DNA of 64,000 nucleotides from Bidens hawaiensis (Eukaryota > Streptophyta > Magnoliopsida > Asterales > Asteraceae): positions 113,662 through 177,661 of the forward strand of contig JAIQDT010006435.1 in NCBI GenBank assembly GCA_021521415.1, given 5' to 3'. Under the pieces are notes generated by a model that ran no database searches, was not told where the DNA came from, and saw only the letters and a program-made list of their open reading frames with translations. Shown piece by piece: positions 30,439 to 40,971 of this stretch (position 1 is the stretch's first letter; each line of letters begins with the position of its first letter). The position numbers were made by a program, and so were the translations under genes.

Positions 30439-32499
30439 TGTGACATCTGCCCTGATCCGACCCGACCCAGGTACCCGTTTCCCTGACCCGATCCCTTTCT
30501 TTTATGATTTAATATTTATTTATACCTATACTTTATTTATAATAATAATAATATATAATTTCCTTCCCGCCTCTTTCTCTCTCTTTTTCTTTCCGCCGTC
30601 CCGTCCCTCTCCTCTCTTTCCGCCTTCTTTTCCCTCTTGTCGCCGTCCCGCCCTTAAGCCTTGTTTCCCTCTTTTTCTAACTCTTTTGTTCCTTCCCGCC
30701 TAAGGTTGTCTGCGCAGCTCCACGCGCCAGACTCCCTTACAAGGAATCCTGCGTGAAGACCATCTGTTCCTGCGATACGCGAGACGAACTCTTCTCGCAG
30801 CGCGATAAGAATTGTAATTCTTCCCGCAGCGCGCTAAGAACGGTAGTTCTTCCCGCGACGCGCTAAGGATTTGTAGTTCTTCTCGCAGCGCGCTAAGAAT
30901 CGTAGTTCATCCCTCGACGCGCGAAGAATTATAGTTCTTCCCGCGGCGCGCGAGGAATTCTAGTTCCTCCCGCGGCGCGCTAAGAAATGTGATTCTTCCC
31001 GCGACGCGCTTAGAAATGTAGTTCTTTCCGCGACGCGTTAAGGTTGTTTCTGTCTGCCTTCGCGCTCGCTCTCTTGACCTTCTGTGTCTGCCTTCGCGCC
31101 TTAGCCTTCTCGCGCTTACCCCTTTTGAGTTCTGTTGAATCTAGCCGTTGCTTTTGTGTTGTCTTATCTTTTGTACTGTTGACCTAATCTGCTTTGTCTG
31201 AAAAGTTACTTTCGGCGCAGCATGCGCACCAACCCCATTGGTTGGTAGATAAAGTGACTGACATTATCTTTTGAGATCTGCTTTTTCCATGCTTGACCAG
31301 TACCTTTATCTGACCCGCCCATGCTTTTTACTGTTCCCTGTCAGCTTTATCTTGCCTCTGCAGCTGCCATATCTTTCCATATCTTTTGCTTTTGGATTCT
31401 TATGCTTTTTGATATCTTTTGCTTGATCCTGTTAATGACCTTTTCCCTTTTTTTCTGGATTTATGTCTCCTAGGGTTTCTCTATAAATAATAATAATATT
31501 TTCATAACACTACACACACAAAACACTTAATCTCTCTTATTCTCTCTTGCTCCTTGCTCTCTCTGCCGCCTCCTCTCTGCCTCCGTCGTCCTCTCCGTTC
31601 TGCCTTGCCTTTCCGGTATATATATAATAATTTGTTTAAGTTACTTATTAATTATGCTAACTTATAATCAAGACTTAAACAGATCGTTAAAACAATAATC
31701 TTTAATTATAGGTTAACTTGAGCTTGTTTAAAGTTGGTTCTTGCTTTATCTTACACCGCAACTTTATCAAGTGAGTAATCTCGTACCTAATCCCTTTTTG
31801 CTTTTTTTTACGTTTTGGGATGTTCATGTGTTCATACAAACTTAGAGTCTTAAACTTGTTTATGAACTTTAGTCGCGCAGTATCCCATGTGTTGAGGACG
31901 TAGACTTGGCTGTTTATTTGTATGTGTGGATCATTAACCGCTTTGTTCGGTCTATTCCGCAGTTTTCATGGTACCATTAGATGAACACGGGAGAACTATC
32001 GTTTATGATTTTCTCTTTTGTATACACATGCACAGTTTGTCTTGTTTGTGAGCTCAATTGTGAGCACTGGCAGTCTTATGAATCTTAGAGTTGGTCCCGA
32101 TCAGATTACACCCTTGTTGAAAACCAGACATACACATGTTGCGCGCAGATTTATTGTTATCTATGTATTGTATTAAACTTGATTTCTCACCAACACGCAA
32201 GTGTTTGACGTTTATTTTAACACATGTTCAGGTTTGCAGTAGCTGTTTTGGAGCTTGTGGACACGTAGGAAGTTTTCTTTATTTTGGACCTAGATTAAAA
32301 TGTATCAAGACAAGTTATTACTGTTCGAATATTTTGATCTATAATATATTGATTTATGTTGGTTTATTTATATCTTATGTATACGTTGCGCATGCGTGAA
32401 TGAATATATTTATTAAATATTGACACCCAATAGTGTCACGAGTAATGAAACAATATGTGGCGCCCCGATGTATAATCCGCCTTTGGTCGGGGTGTTACA
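30439..32499 (+). repeat. 3' LTR of gypsy element A
   Basis: 2061 bp, TGTGACATC to GGTGTTACA, a copy of 23109-25169 with two differences seen. It is followed by the second TGGAC (32500-32504). Confidence 0.93.
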
Positions 32500-32773
32500 T
32501 GGACAGGCGGTTTTGAGAGAGGAGTCTAGGATTGTTGCTAAGCATGAGACATTGTGTTTGGAGAATCAGCAAGTGTTCATTCCATTTGCCTTCGACACTT
32601 TTGGATCCCTAGCTCCCGAGGCGGTTCGCTTCTTGGAGCGGGTGCAGAAGGTGGTCCACAGTGACTCGCAGAGCCCGAGGAACCAAGGATTTATATTTAG
32701 TAGAATAGGCTTTGCGATTCAAAAGGGGATAGCGGCGCAGCTTGTTGCTCGCTTACCCATTATCCAGATGTAG
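32500..32773 (+). pseudogene. C-terminal tail of the non-LTR retrotransposon ORF
   Basis: After the TGGAC duplication the frame reads GQAVLREESRIVAK, CLENQQVFIPFAFDTFG, then FSRIGFAIQKGIAAQLVARL. It ends at TAG 32771-32773. This is the expected end of the protein interrupted at 23108, in a different frame because of the small deletion near 23060. It lies just after the endonuclease-like region. Confidence 0.75.
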
Positions 32774-32812
32774 TTCGGTTTGTGTTATATATAAAAGGAT
32801 CAATATTTTCTC

Positions 32813-32824
32813 AAAAAAAAAAAA
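32813..32824 (+). repeat. Poly(A) tail of the non-LTR retrotransposon
   Basis: Twelve A residues lie 40 bp after the stop codon, the expected 3' end of a target-primed retrotransposon. The flank GTTTTTCGTTGTGAAACG belongs to the split solo LTR. I did not find the matching duplication at the 5' side. Confidence 0.6.
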
Positions 32825-33216
32825 GTTTTTCGTTGTGAAACGTACCTTAGATCAGTTTCACGAACATGATCAAGCCTTGGTGTATATCTTACTCGTCAAG
32901 ATGCTCGAACACCAACAAACACCGGCTCTTCTTCGGATCTTGGTTCGAAATGGTAGTGGGAGTTTTTTGTGTGTGTGTTTTCAGTGTATTGGTAAAAATT
33001 GAAAGTGGCTAGGGTTTAATGGTTTAAGGGGTATATATACTCCTTAAGTATGGACCTTAGGCCCATTAGCTCATTAGTTCATGATTTATTTTAAGCCCAA
33101 CACTATTAAGCCTACCATCCTTTATATTATTTTATTATTAATTTAACGACAATTAAATAAGCGTAAATAAATACAATATTTCTTTATTTATTATTTAAGA
33201 AACGTCGGATGTTTCA
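32825..33216 (-). repeat. Solo LTR of gypsy family X, 5' portion
   Basis: On the minus strand it starts TGAAACATCCGACGTTTC, comparable with TGTAACATCACGTTTCC at 54432. It continues through an AT-rich U3 with GGGCTTA and GGGCC words and a TATATATAC box before the leader, the same layout as 54432-54720. It ends at the non-LTR poly(A). Together with 14023-15490 it forms one LTR. Confidence 0.65.
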
Positions 33217-33363
33217 AGTGGTCTGAGTGCTCTGGGTGCTTATGGTTATGGTTATAGGGCACCGTTTTACAAGTTAGAATCACAGGATTTTGATAATACA
33301 GAGCCATAGTGAACGTTTGAGGCGAGTGACGAGGAAGAAGAGGAGAAAGATGATGAAAATTGA
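33217..33363 (+). pseudogene. Athila 2 ORF2 C-terminal end
   Basis: Starting at the AGTGG duplication, the frame continues ORF2: SGLSALGAYGYGYRAPFYKL, then DNTEP, a stop, and an acidic tail (EASDEEEEKDDEN) ending at 33363. It joins in frame with 14022 when the insertion is removed. Confidence 0.6.
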
Positions 33364-34066
33364 GTGTGGGGACGTGGAAGCAGCTTTGGGAGTTTGTATA
33401 TTTTCTTTTTCTATTTTTCTTTTTATGATGTTTTTATTTTATTTTGGTATATACTAATATTGCTCTAAACTAGTTGGTAGAAAAGGTGGGTTGGAGTATG
33501 GTGACTTTTAAGACTTATAAGTAACTTTTATTTTCTAGATATTGTGTTTGATGTCACTTAGGTATGTCGAAAGGAGTGGTCGTGTCCGTTCAGAAAGAGA
33601 TAATGAAGTACTAAATAAGTTGGTGAGTGGCCGGTAAGGAGAGCACTTATGAAAATAGACTGGCACATTGACAGTCTCGCATATTACCAGCTAATTCTTT
33701 TTCATTGTACTTTGTTTTTAATTTTTTTTTATGTTTTACTTTTTCTTTAAATTTTATTTTTATAATTTTTAGTTTTAGTTTTTAATTTATTGAGTCGTGT
33801 TTCCATTCCTTCATTGCAGACAATGCAAAATATAAGTGTCGTGATGGGACACAAGTGTTTAACGAACTTTGGTTTATTTAAAAAAAATGATAAAAAGTTT
33901 TGAAAAAATATCCTTTGAATATAGTTTTTTGCATTAAAAGGAAGATGATGATAATTATTGAAAATTGGTATTTCAAACTACTAATAATATGTAAATATAT
34001 AAAAGAAAACGCAATTAACTTGGTATGTGTCGGTAGGCTCAGCCTTGAGAATGTAAGAACAATTTT
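33364..34066 (+). other. Athila 2 3' non-coding region, first part
   Basis: AT-rich with no protein. It contains CATTGCAGACAATGCA (about 33813), a variant of the Athila CATTGGGGACAATG phrase, and TATGTGTCGGTAGGCTCAGC (about 34024), matching 4438-4457 in Athila 1. Confidence 0.6.
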
Positions 34067-34071
34067 ATAAA

Positions 34072-34734
34072 TGGGTAACGAATAGATATAATTAAAAGTT
34101 CATGATATGGATCAAAATCATGTTATGAAACTGATTCAACTCTTTAATGTATTGAGTGGAAATCAATACAGATGAAAAACACAATAGATATCTCGTTTAA
34201 ACCCAAAGTTTTATTGATAGTAAACACACGATTACAAGATATTACAATTAAGCTTACGAGCTTACTGGACCAAAAAATATAACAATGAGAGAAAACTAAT
34301 CCAAAAGCTTTAAAAAAATAACAAACTAAAACTATTTATAGATGAATAGTAACAGTAACCGTATAAGTATATACGGACAACCAAGACTCGGCGTATAACC
34401 CCATGCACGTATAACCCACCATCCATATAAGTCTGAATTACAATTGAGTTATCAATCAATATGAGGAAACATGTAAACGTGCAAGTCCAATATTATGAAA
34501 CACACAATTAGCCGCATATCCTCCACCATGTCCACATGCAGACCTTATACATATATGTACATGCAAACAGCGTATATCCCATGCAAACTTATACGTCCGT
34601 ACACGCATCCATCAACTTATACGGTGAATAGTAACTGCTAACGTATACGTTCTTCGCAAAACCCGTTTGTTACCACTACTGTCAAACCGATCACTAACAA
34701 GACGAAAAGCTAAAGACGTTTCCGTGCATCAACA
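34072..34734 (-). repeat. Solo LTR (Copia-like, 663 bp) inserted in Athila 2
   Basis: On the minus strand it starts TGTTGATGCACGG and ends CGTTACCCA. It is flanked by a perfect 5-bp duplication ATAAA (34067-34071 and 34735-34739). A minus-strand TATA box CTATAAATAG lies at about 34332-34341. No internal coding region or PBS adjoins it, so it is a solo LTR produced by recombination. Copia affinity is inferred from size and layout. Confidence 0.7.
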
Positions 34735-36228
34735 ATAAACTTTAGTGGGTGATGCGTTTTGTCCGTGGAAAATAAGTAATGAAAAGTCGGGCCATACTCA
34801 AGCCTCAATTTTTTGTATGAATGTAAAAAATATTATAAATATTATGAATTTTAAAAATTGAATATGTTATCATATGATGCTTGGGTAGGTTTAACGTTAG
34901 AGTATTTGATGGAGGCCCAAGTATTGAAAATGGGAAATAACTTGGCCCACAAAGCTCCGTTTCAAGTCCATTACCAGTCAAATCGAAGCTTGAGACGGGG
35001 AGCACATTGTGGCAAACTGCATACGGTGGTTTGACCCAAGTCCGAAACCCAAAACGCCTCCTAAATAAAGTTATGGGCATTTTTATGTTTTTTTGTCAGT
35101 TTTTGCATTTTTCATTTTGAGTTTGTGTTTGGTCCATGGCCTTTTTAGGGCCCATTTCGTATTTGGAAGTCTTTTTATACGCTAGTAATGAAATCTGAAA
35201 AGTTAGACTTGAATTTGATAATAATTATTTTTCACTTCACTTTTCCTGACCTTTAGGTGGGATTTGAGGGTTTTTGGAAGATCATCACAGGAATTCGCTG
35301 AATCAACGTGATCTGATTTTCGTTATCGTTTTAACGCTGCATCAGTATTCCAAGTAGCCAGTGATATAAATCTTAAGTTGTTTAGTTTTAGTGTTTCACA
35401 CTTCATTGGCATATGGTTTTAAAACCTTAAATCTTGTATTTATAGGATCCCTCAGGTCCAGAGACTATGGGTCTGTATGCGGTTTATCATCTGGGATTCA
35501 CATGTTCTAAGTGGATTTGTGAATATTAAAAAGCTAAAAAGAGCAAACCCGCAGTTATCTGCCAAACATAAGTCATTAAACTTTATCATTACGTACTTAA
35601 AGTACAAATACACTACCGACTTAATCATCCACGATGTTAGCCATGTGGGGTCCCATTGCTCGCGTCTCATTACCATTAAGAAACGGACCACAAGGGGTAT
35701 GCCACATGTAAACCCTACATATGAATTTGTGCATACTCACATATGGTGAAGGGTTAGCGTTATCGCTTGATAATGGGGGTATGTCATGTTGTAGGGAACA
35801 CTTGCTAATTATTTAATTAAAACTTAATCGTATCTAGTGGTTTCTTTGGTAAACTTTGATGCTTAAATTTATGTGGTTAAGCAATATTCTTGATCGTCTT
35901 AACTACAAATAAAAAACAGAGCAACAAAAGTTTAAATTTGCTAATTTTGAGGTTTAAGTCAAGTTGGGGTAATCTAGACCGGTAAAAATGAAACGGGTCT
36001 TTAATGTGGAAACCACTGAGTTATATAAATAAAGAAATTGTTGGATCTTTCTTGTTCCGATAAAGATCAAAGCATGAGTTTAAGTGGACAACAATATCGG
36101 CGATCGCAGTTTTTACGTTTCTCTAAACTTTAAAATAATCTATTTGTTTTTAAGACTATATTCTCCGATTTTGATTCCATTGAAATAGACTTTTTCAAGG
36201 ACGAAAAAAGAGTAAGTGTGGGGATATT
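34735..36228 (+). other. Athila 2 3' non-coding region, second part
   Basis: No credible gene. Short frames such as 34805-35080 and 35477-35749 show no known domain. TAAGTGGACAACAATATCGG (about 36078) matches Athila 1 at about 5190, and a polypurine stretch AGTGTGGGGATAT ends at 36228. Confidence 0.55.
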
Positions 36229-37360
36229 TGGTATATTGATATTTATTTATATTTCCTTTGTATATTTTGTATAATATTTTATAAGTTTTGCTCGTTTTTA
36301 GTTAAGATTTGTATACTACAAACATATTTGTGTTTTGTAGGTTCCGAAAGTTGAATGGGGTTGAAAAGGGCGAAAAAATGAATCAAGATATGCTTAAACG
36401 AGAAACTAGTACGAATCAATGTTGAACCAGGAGGATAACAGGTCGGACTAGCCAAAGTCGGCCCTCCCTTGAGCAAGCCGCGCGGCGCGACTAGGGTGGC
36501 TAGGCCTGGTCACGCGGCGCCTAGAGACCAGTTTCCATAATTTTTCCACGAATTGTCTTGCTTTAGGCACAGTTTCACTATATAAACACCCTTAACTATA
36601 ACCTGAGCCAAATTTGGAGTTTCTTGGAGCTTAGAATTGATTTATTTGGCGGTTTTGAAGGCAATAAATCATCCGGTGAAGAGATTTACGATCGAGATTG
36701 AAGACTACGGGTTTTATCACCTTTAATACTCCGTTTCCATTATTTTCAACATGTTTTCTTTAAGTATTATTTTGTTTGATTTTCCGATGCTAGGCTAAAC
36801 ATTATATATTGCCTAGGCTATCGAAGAACCTTCGTTGATGTTTGATTTTAGTTGATTATTATTTTTTGTTATGGTTTTATGAATTAGTAAAGTGTTTTGT
36901 TTATTTAAATGATGCATATGTGTACTTGGTTTTGATTGATCTATTTTTATTATTCCACATTATCCTTGGTGATTGTTTGATATGATAGATTTTGTTAAGT
37001 CATCTATTGTGTGTATTTTAATAGTTTGAGATTTAATTCGAACAAGATCATAGGAATAATATTATTAGTCAAACAAATAAAAGTGTGCTGCTATCCTAAA
37101 ATAATGTAAGGTGATAGGTTATTTGTTAGATCTTTGTCAATTAAGATTACTAGATTTCATTTTTTGTAAGGAGTCCGTCTATGTTTGATTGTTAACATTG
37201 TCTAGGGAGTCAATTGAGTTTATTAAATTACCTTTAATTTTCACGATTTAAGATCGGATTTTATTATAAAGGTACTCATTCATAATTATTTAAATAACCG
37301 CAAGGGAGTTTAATATATAAAACTGGCGTGTCTTAAAAATTATTAGAAATTCATTGGTGT
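36229..37360 (+). repeat. Athila 2 3' LTR, left portion
   Basis: It starts TGGTATATTG after the polypurine tract, in the same position as the Athila 1 LTR. It contains a CpG-rich patch with inverted GCGCGGCG words (about 36475-36525) and a TATATAAACAC element (about 36580). It is interrupted at 37360 by element B; the right portion is 47357-47830. Confidence 0.65.
37356..37360. repeat. Target site duplication GGTGT (left copy) of element B
   Basis: GGTGT precedes the LTR start TGTAACATCG and recurs at 47352-47356 after the 3' LTR. Confidence 0.85.
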
Positions 37361-39310
37361 TGTAACATCGTGTAAAATTCAAGTTCAAAATATCAAAAAT
37401 ACAAAGTCTAGGGACCAAACTTGTCAAATTCCAAACCTGAGGGCTTAAAATGTAATTTCTTTTTTCCTGACCCGTCGCGCTACGCGATGGATCAGAAGAG
37501 AGACCCATCGCGTACCGCGATGGGTTACCTGACACATTGTGACACGCGTGCCACTGGCACATGGTGGCACAATCTACCGCCACGTGTCACCACGTGGCAA
37601 CACGCCTGCCACGTTTCGCCACGCGGCACAACGCCTGCCACGTTTCACCACGTGGCAGGTCTAGTGTATGATTCATCAAGCCTGCGTCGCGATACGCGAC
37701 GGGCTTGCCAAAGGAGCCGTCGCGTACCGCGACGGGGTCCAAATTTTGGCTATAAATAGAAGTCCATGGGATTCATCACAACTCACACCAAAACTCACAC
37801 ATATCTCTCTCTCTAACATCTCTTTACATCTCGAAATGCGTGCCCTCGATCCACCTCGATAAACGTGTTCTGATTCTCGATTTACGTGTCAGTTTCCTTG
37901 AAATTCGTGCCACCCTCCACCCATATACAACCAAGAAGGCGTTTGTTATCATGGCGATGAGTCTCGAAAAGGGTGCCAACGAGTGTTAAATATTGGTGTT
38001 ATCGTTTAGCGACAAGAAGGGAAATTAATAAAGAATTCAAAGGAGATCAAGTGGCGTTGAAGTGCTGCTTGAATCATTAGGGTTTATAAAGCCGAACAAA
38101 GGTAGGCATAATGGCGAAATGAATATAATAATAAAATATTATTAAGGCTTAAACATTATGTCGAGGTTATACTCGATACCTCGATAAAATAAAAGAAAAC
38201 ATAACAAAGAAAGAAATAAAAGATAAGAATATGAATATTGATAAATATATATGTGTGTAAGTATATATTCTTTGTTATGAAAATATTATATAAGTGATAA
38301 TGATTATACTTAAATAATAAAATAAAAGAATACGTTTCTTTGAGAAGAAGAAACGTCGTGTTTTACAAATAAACTAAAGGTTTATGAATTTACTTTTAAC
38401 CTAAAGGTTTTTAAGTAAAAGAGATTTTGAACTAAAGGTTCATCGAGGTAAAGTTAATAAAATAAGACTAAAGGTCTTAAGCCGGATTGTATATCCAACT
38501 AACAATTGGTTATACTCGTACGATAGGTGCGAGATAGCAATGGAAAGATCCTCGGACGGTGCTGAAGCCGATCCAAATTGAAAAAAGTGATACGCCTCAA
38601 CTTTTACAAACTTGTTTTCAAACGAGTCAACTTGTTATATGAAAAACTTTACATGAGACTAAGTGTCTCTAAAACATTTATAAGCAAGAGTATAAATACT
38701 GGCCTCAGGCTATCTTGTACGTTTGTCTGGATCCTTTCATATGTGGTAGGCACACCACACCTGGTCACAATTACGCTCGCCTGCGGGGAGTATGACCTTG
38801 TGTACTCGTATAGGCACTCAACTAGTCGAAAGCTATGGTGATTTGCTGGGGGAACCGAGCATAGAGACTTGATTTTATAAATTGTATTGTTTTAACTTGA
38901 TTATTCCTAAGCCACGTTGGGCCGAGACCTACGAAGTCCCGAGGGGTGATTATGTAAAGAAAATATTTTTAGCGTCAGCATATTCACTAGCATTCATTGC
39001 TGACGTATTTACTTACATTTTGCAGGTGACCAAGATTAGTGCTTGGAGTATCGAAGTGCTATTTATATATCCGATGGCTCGGATTTATTTTGTATAAACT
39101 TCAATCAGTATAAGTGGTGGTTTTGTAAAACAAGTAATATTTTAAACACTAAACGGAAAACTTTTATATCCCGTCTTTTGTATGTAAGTATTTATAAGTT
39201 AAACCCACAAGTTATAAAGTCTTCCGCTAATTGAACGTAACTCTGATTTATTTACACTTGTGGTACTAACATAAGTGTCACACTCATAGGCCGTGTTTTG
39301 TGGTGTGACA
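37361..39310 (+). repeat. 5' LTR of element B
   Basis: TGTAACATCG to GTGTGACA, 1950 bp. U3 carries CpG-rich inverted words (GTCGCGTACCGCGACGG, about 37717) and several CACGTG boxes, then TATAAATA at 37751-37758. Many short phrases of the type ACTAAAGGT lie around 38380-38480. No gene. Confidence 0.88.
37575..37758 (+). promoter_or_regulatory. U3 promoter of element B: CACGTG boxes and TATA box
   Basis: CACGTGTCACCACGTGGCAA (37581-37600) holds two CACGTG cores, and a third is at about 37649. ACGT-core boxes of this type are bound by plant bZIP/bHLH factors. TATAAATA follows at 37751, about 100 bp downstream. The 3' LTR repeats the layout (TATAAATA at 45916). Confidence 0.55.
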
Positions 39311-39315
39311 AGTGT

Positions 39316-39327
39316 TGGTATCAGAGC
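39316..39327 (+). promoter_or_regulatory. Primer binding site of element B
   Basis: TGGTATCAGAGC, a perfect initiator tRNA-Met match, 5 nt after the LTR end. Confidence 0.9.
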
Positions 39328-39489
39328 CATCGATCTTAGCGAATTGGGTATCATAAAACAATACCCAAGCTTCGATTCAAGTATAGGAATTAATTGATTA
39401 TTTGTTTTAGGGATAAGATAGGTTGGTAACCTTTTCTTTCCCTCCACATTCTAAACCACCCAAAATGATAGATGTCATTCAAGACTTAA

Positions 39490-40690
39490 ATGGATAACTT
39501 TGTGCGCAAGGCTAAAGAGGCTGGAATCGCCGAACCTTACCCCGAGGATAATATGAGTGATGGCTACTATGAAGCCTACTTTGACCAAGATATCGAGCAT
39601 GATCTAACCAAACCTATGTACTACCCCGAAAGCAGACACTATCCAATACACGTTCCCGATAGTCTACCAAAACAAAGAATTAAACCACCAAGGCACTCAA
39701 GCTACCATCCACCAACAATACCCATGAACCAATCCTCTGAAGTACCGACGTACCATCCATCGGAGATCCCCACATACCTAACCATCGGAGATACCGCAGT
39801 ACTATCCAATCGGATACCTACCACCAAATCCTCACCCATCCTATGCCTTCCTTTCCAACTTACCCATCAAAGAAGAACCAAGATCCCATCCTCCGACTGG
39901 ATGCAATGTCAGTCTGATCAATAACAATGGCATACCGGAAGCTCCACCGTCAATGAAGTCAGCTCTCAACCCAACAAATGTGAAGGGTCGTCCCATAAGC
40001 CCAAGATGAGGGTGGTGATGTCTTACGAAAGTTTTCGAATGCCTTCGATGGTGAATGAAACTGCTCAACCCATGGAAGAAGAGGAACCAGAAGAAGAGGA
40101 ACCAAAAGAGGAGGAGGACCCCAAAGAATAGGAGGACCCTAAGGAAGAGTCTGAGGGAGAACCGGAAGAAGAGCATCCTGAAAATCCCAATGAGATATCA
40201 ACATCAATGGAAGGATCACTCACTTCACAAAACCCGAGCTACGGTTCTGTTGATCCATATGTCCAATATCTTGAAACCCTCAAGAACCAAGCATCATCAA
40301 GCTTCCCACCATTCCAAGGAGAGATTCCATCAATAGAAGAGCAAGCAAATGAGATCCGAGATCAGAACAAAGCTGCTGAAGCTTTATTCTACCTTTCATC
40401 CAACTTGACCGAAGTTTCGTATCCAGAACCGAGGAATCACTATGAAATGGTGACGTTGGGTTACCGTGACCACCTCTACAATATGGATACCCCAACGAAG
40501 TTCCACCTTCATATGAAGAACACTTGGACCGCGCTCTGCACGAAACAGATGATTGGAGGAAGAAGATGGCCGATGAAGGAAAGAAAAAGAAGAAGATAGG
40601 AGAGACACTTCTTCGCAAGTGCAACAAGTTGACAAGGGTTGTGAGAAAGTTCATGAAGGATTGAAAATGTTGGAGAAGACAATGAAGTGA
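39490..40690 (+). pseudogene. Extra pre-gag ORF remnants of element B (unknown function)
   Basis: Between PBS and gag, frames at 39490-39924, about 40010-40206 and 40207-40690 look like one decayed reading frame. Features are a Tyr/Pro-rich part (GYYEAYFDQDIEHDLTKPMY), an acidic part rich in Glu and Lys with an in-frame TAG at about 40129, then PSIEEQANEIRDQNKAAEAL and a Lys-rich end (KKMADEGKKKKK, then LLRKCNKLTRVVRKFMKD). I do not recognise the family. It is distinct from the gag that starts at 40972, so this is either a lineage-specific extra ORF or captured sequence. Frameshifts near 39930 and 40520 break it. Confidence 0.45.
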
Positions 40691-40773
40691 TGTGTGTGAT
40701 AATATAATCTATGTGTTATATGAAGGGTTGTGTAATAAAGGACGTGTAGACATCCTTATGTAATGATAGGGCT

Positions 40774-40778
<5 letters not shown>

Positions 40779-40821
<43 letters not shown>

Positions 40822-40889
40822 AACACATTATATATATGTGTGTGTGTGTGTTGTATAGTAAAATAAATATATATATATATATATATATA
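40779..40889. repeat. (TA)n and (GT)n microsatellites
   Basis: TA dinucleotides at about 40780-40820, TG at 40836-40850 and TA again at about 40868-40889, all in the leader of element B just before gag. Confidence 0.85.
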
Positions 40890-40971
40890 AATGTGTAATA
40901 AGATGTATATTTGATTAAGAAAAGTTGTTAAATTTCAGATATAAAGACTTAATTGAAAAAGAAAAAGAACA

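Larger units (their letters stand above)
23109..32499 (+). mobile_element. Gypsy chromovirus-like retrotransposon A, nearly complete and young
   Basis: All structural parts are present: two LTRs of 2061 bp each, PBS for initiator tRNA-Met, leader, gag-pol, polypurine tract, and a 5-bp target duplication TGGAC. By eye the LTRs differ only at 23485 versus 30815 (C/A) and at 23916 versus 31246 (C/T). Such identity points to a recent insertion. The protein order gag, protease, RT, RNase H, integrase is that of Ty3/gypsy. The RT and C-terminal sequences look like the Tekay/Del chromovirus lineage, which is my inference. One deletion of about 22 nt splits the polyprotein, so this copy is not autonomous. 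Confidence 0.93.

Noticed and set aside
40055..40336. Arg/Lys-rich small frame overlapping the pre-gag region of element B
   Set aside because: It is an off-frame reading of the acidic repeat; the competing frame (Glu-rich) fits the neighbouring segments.
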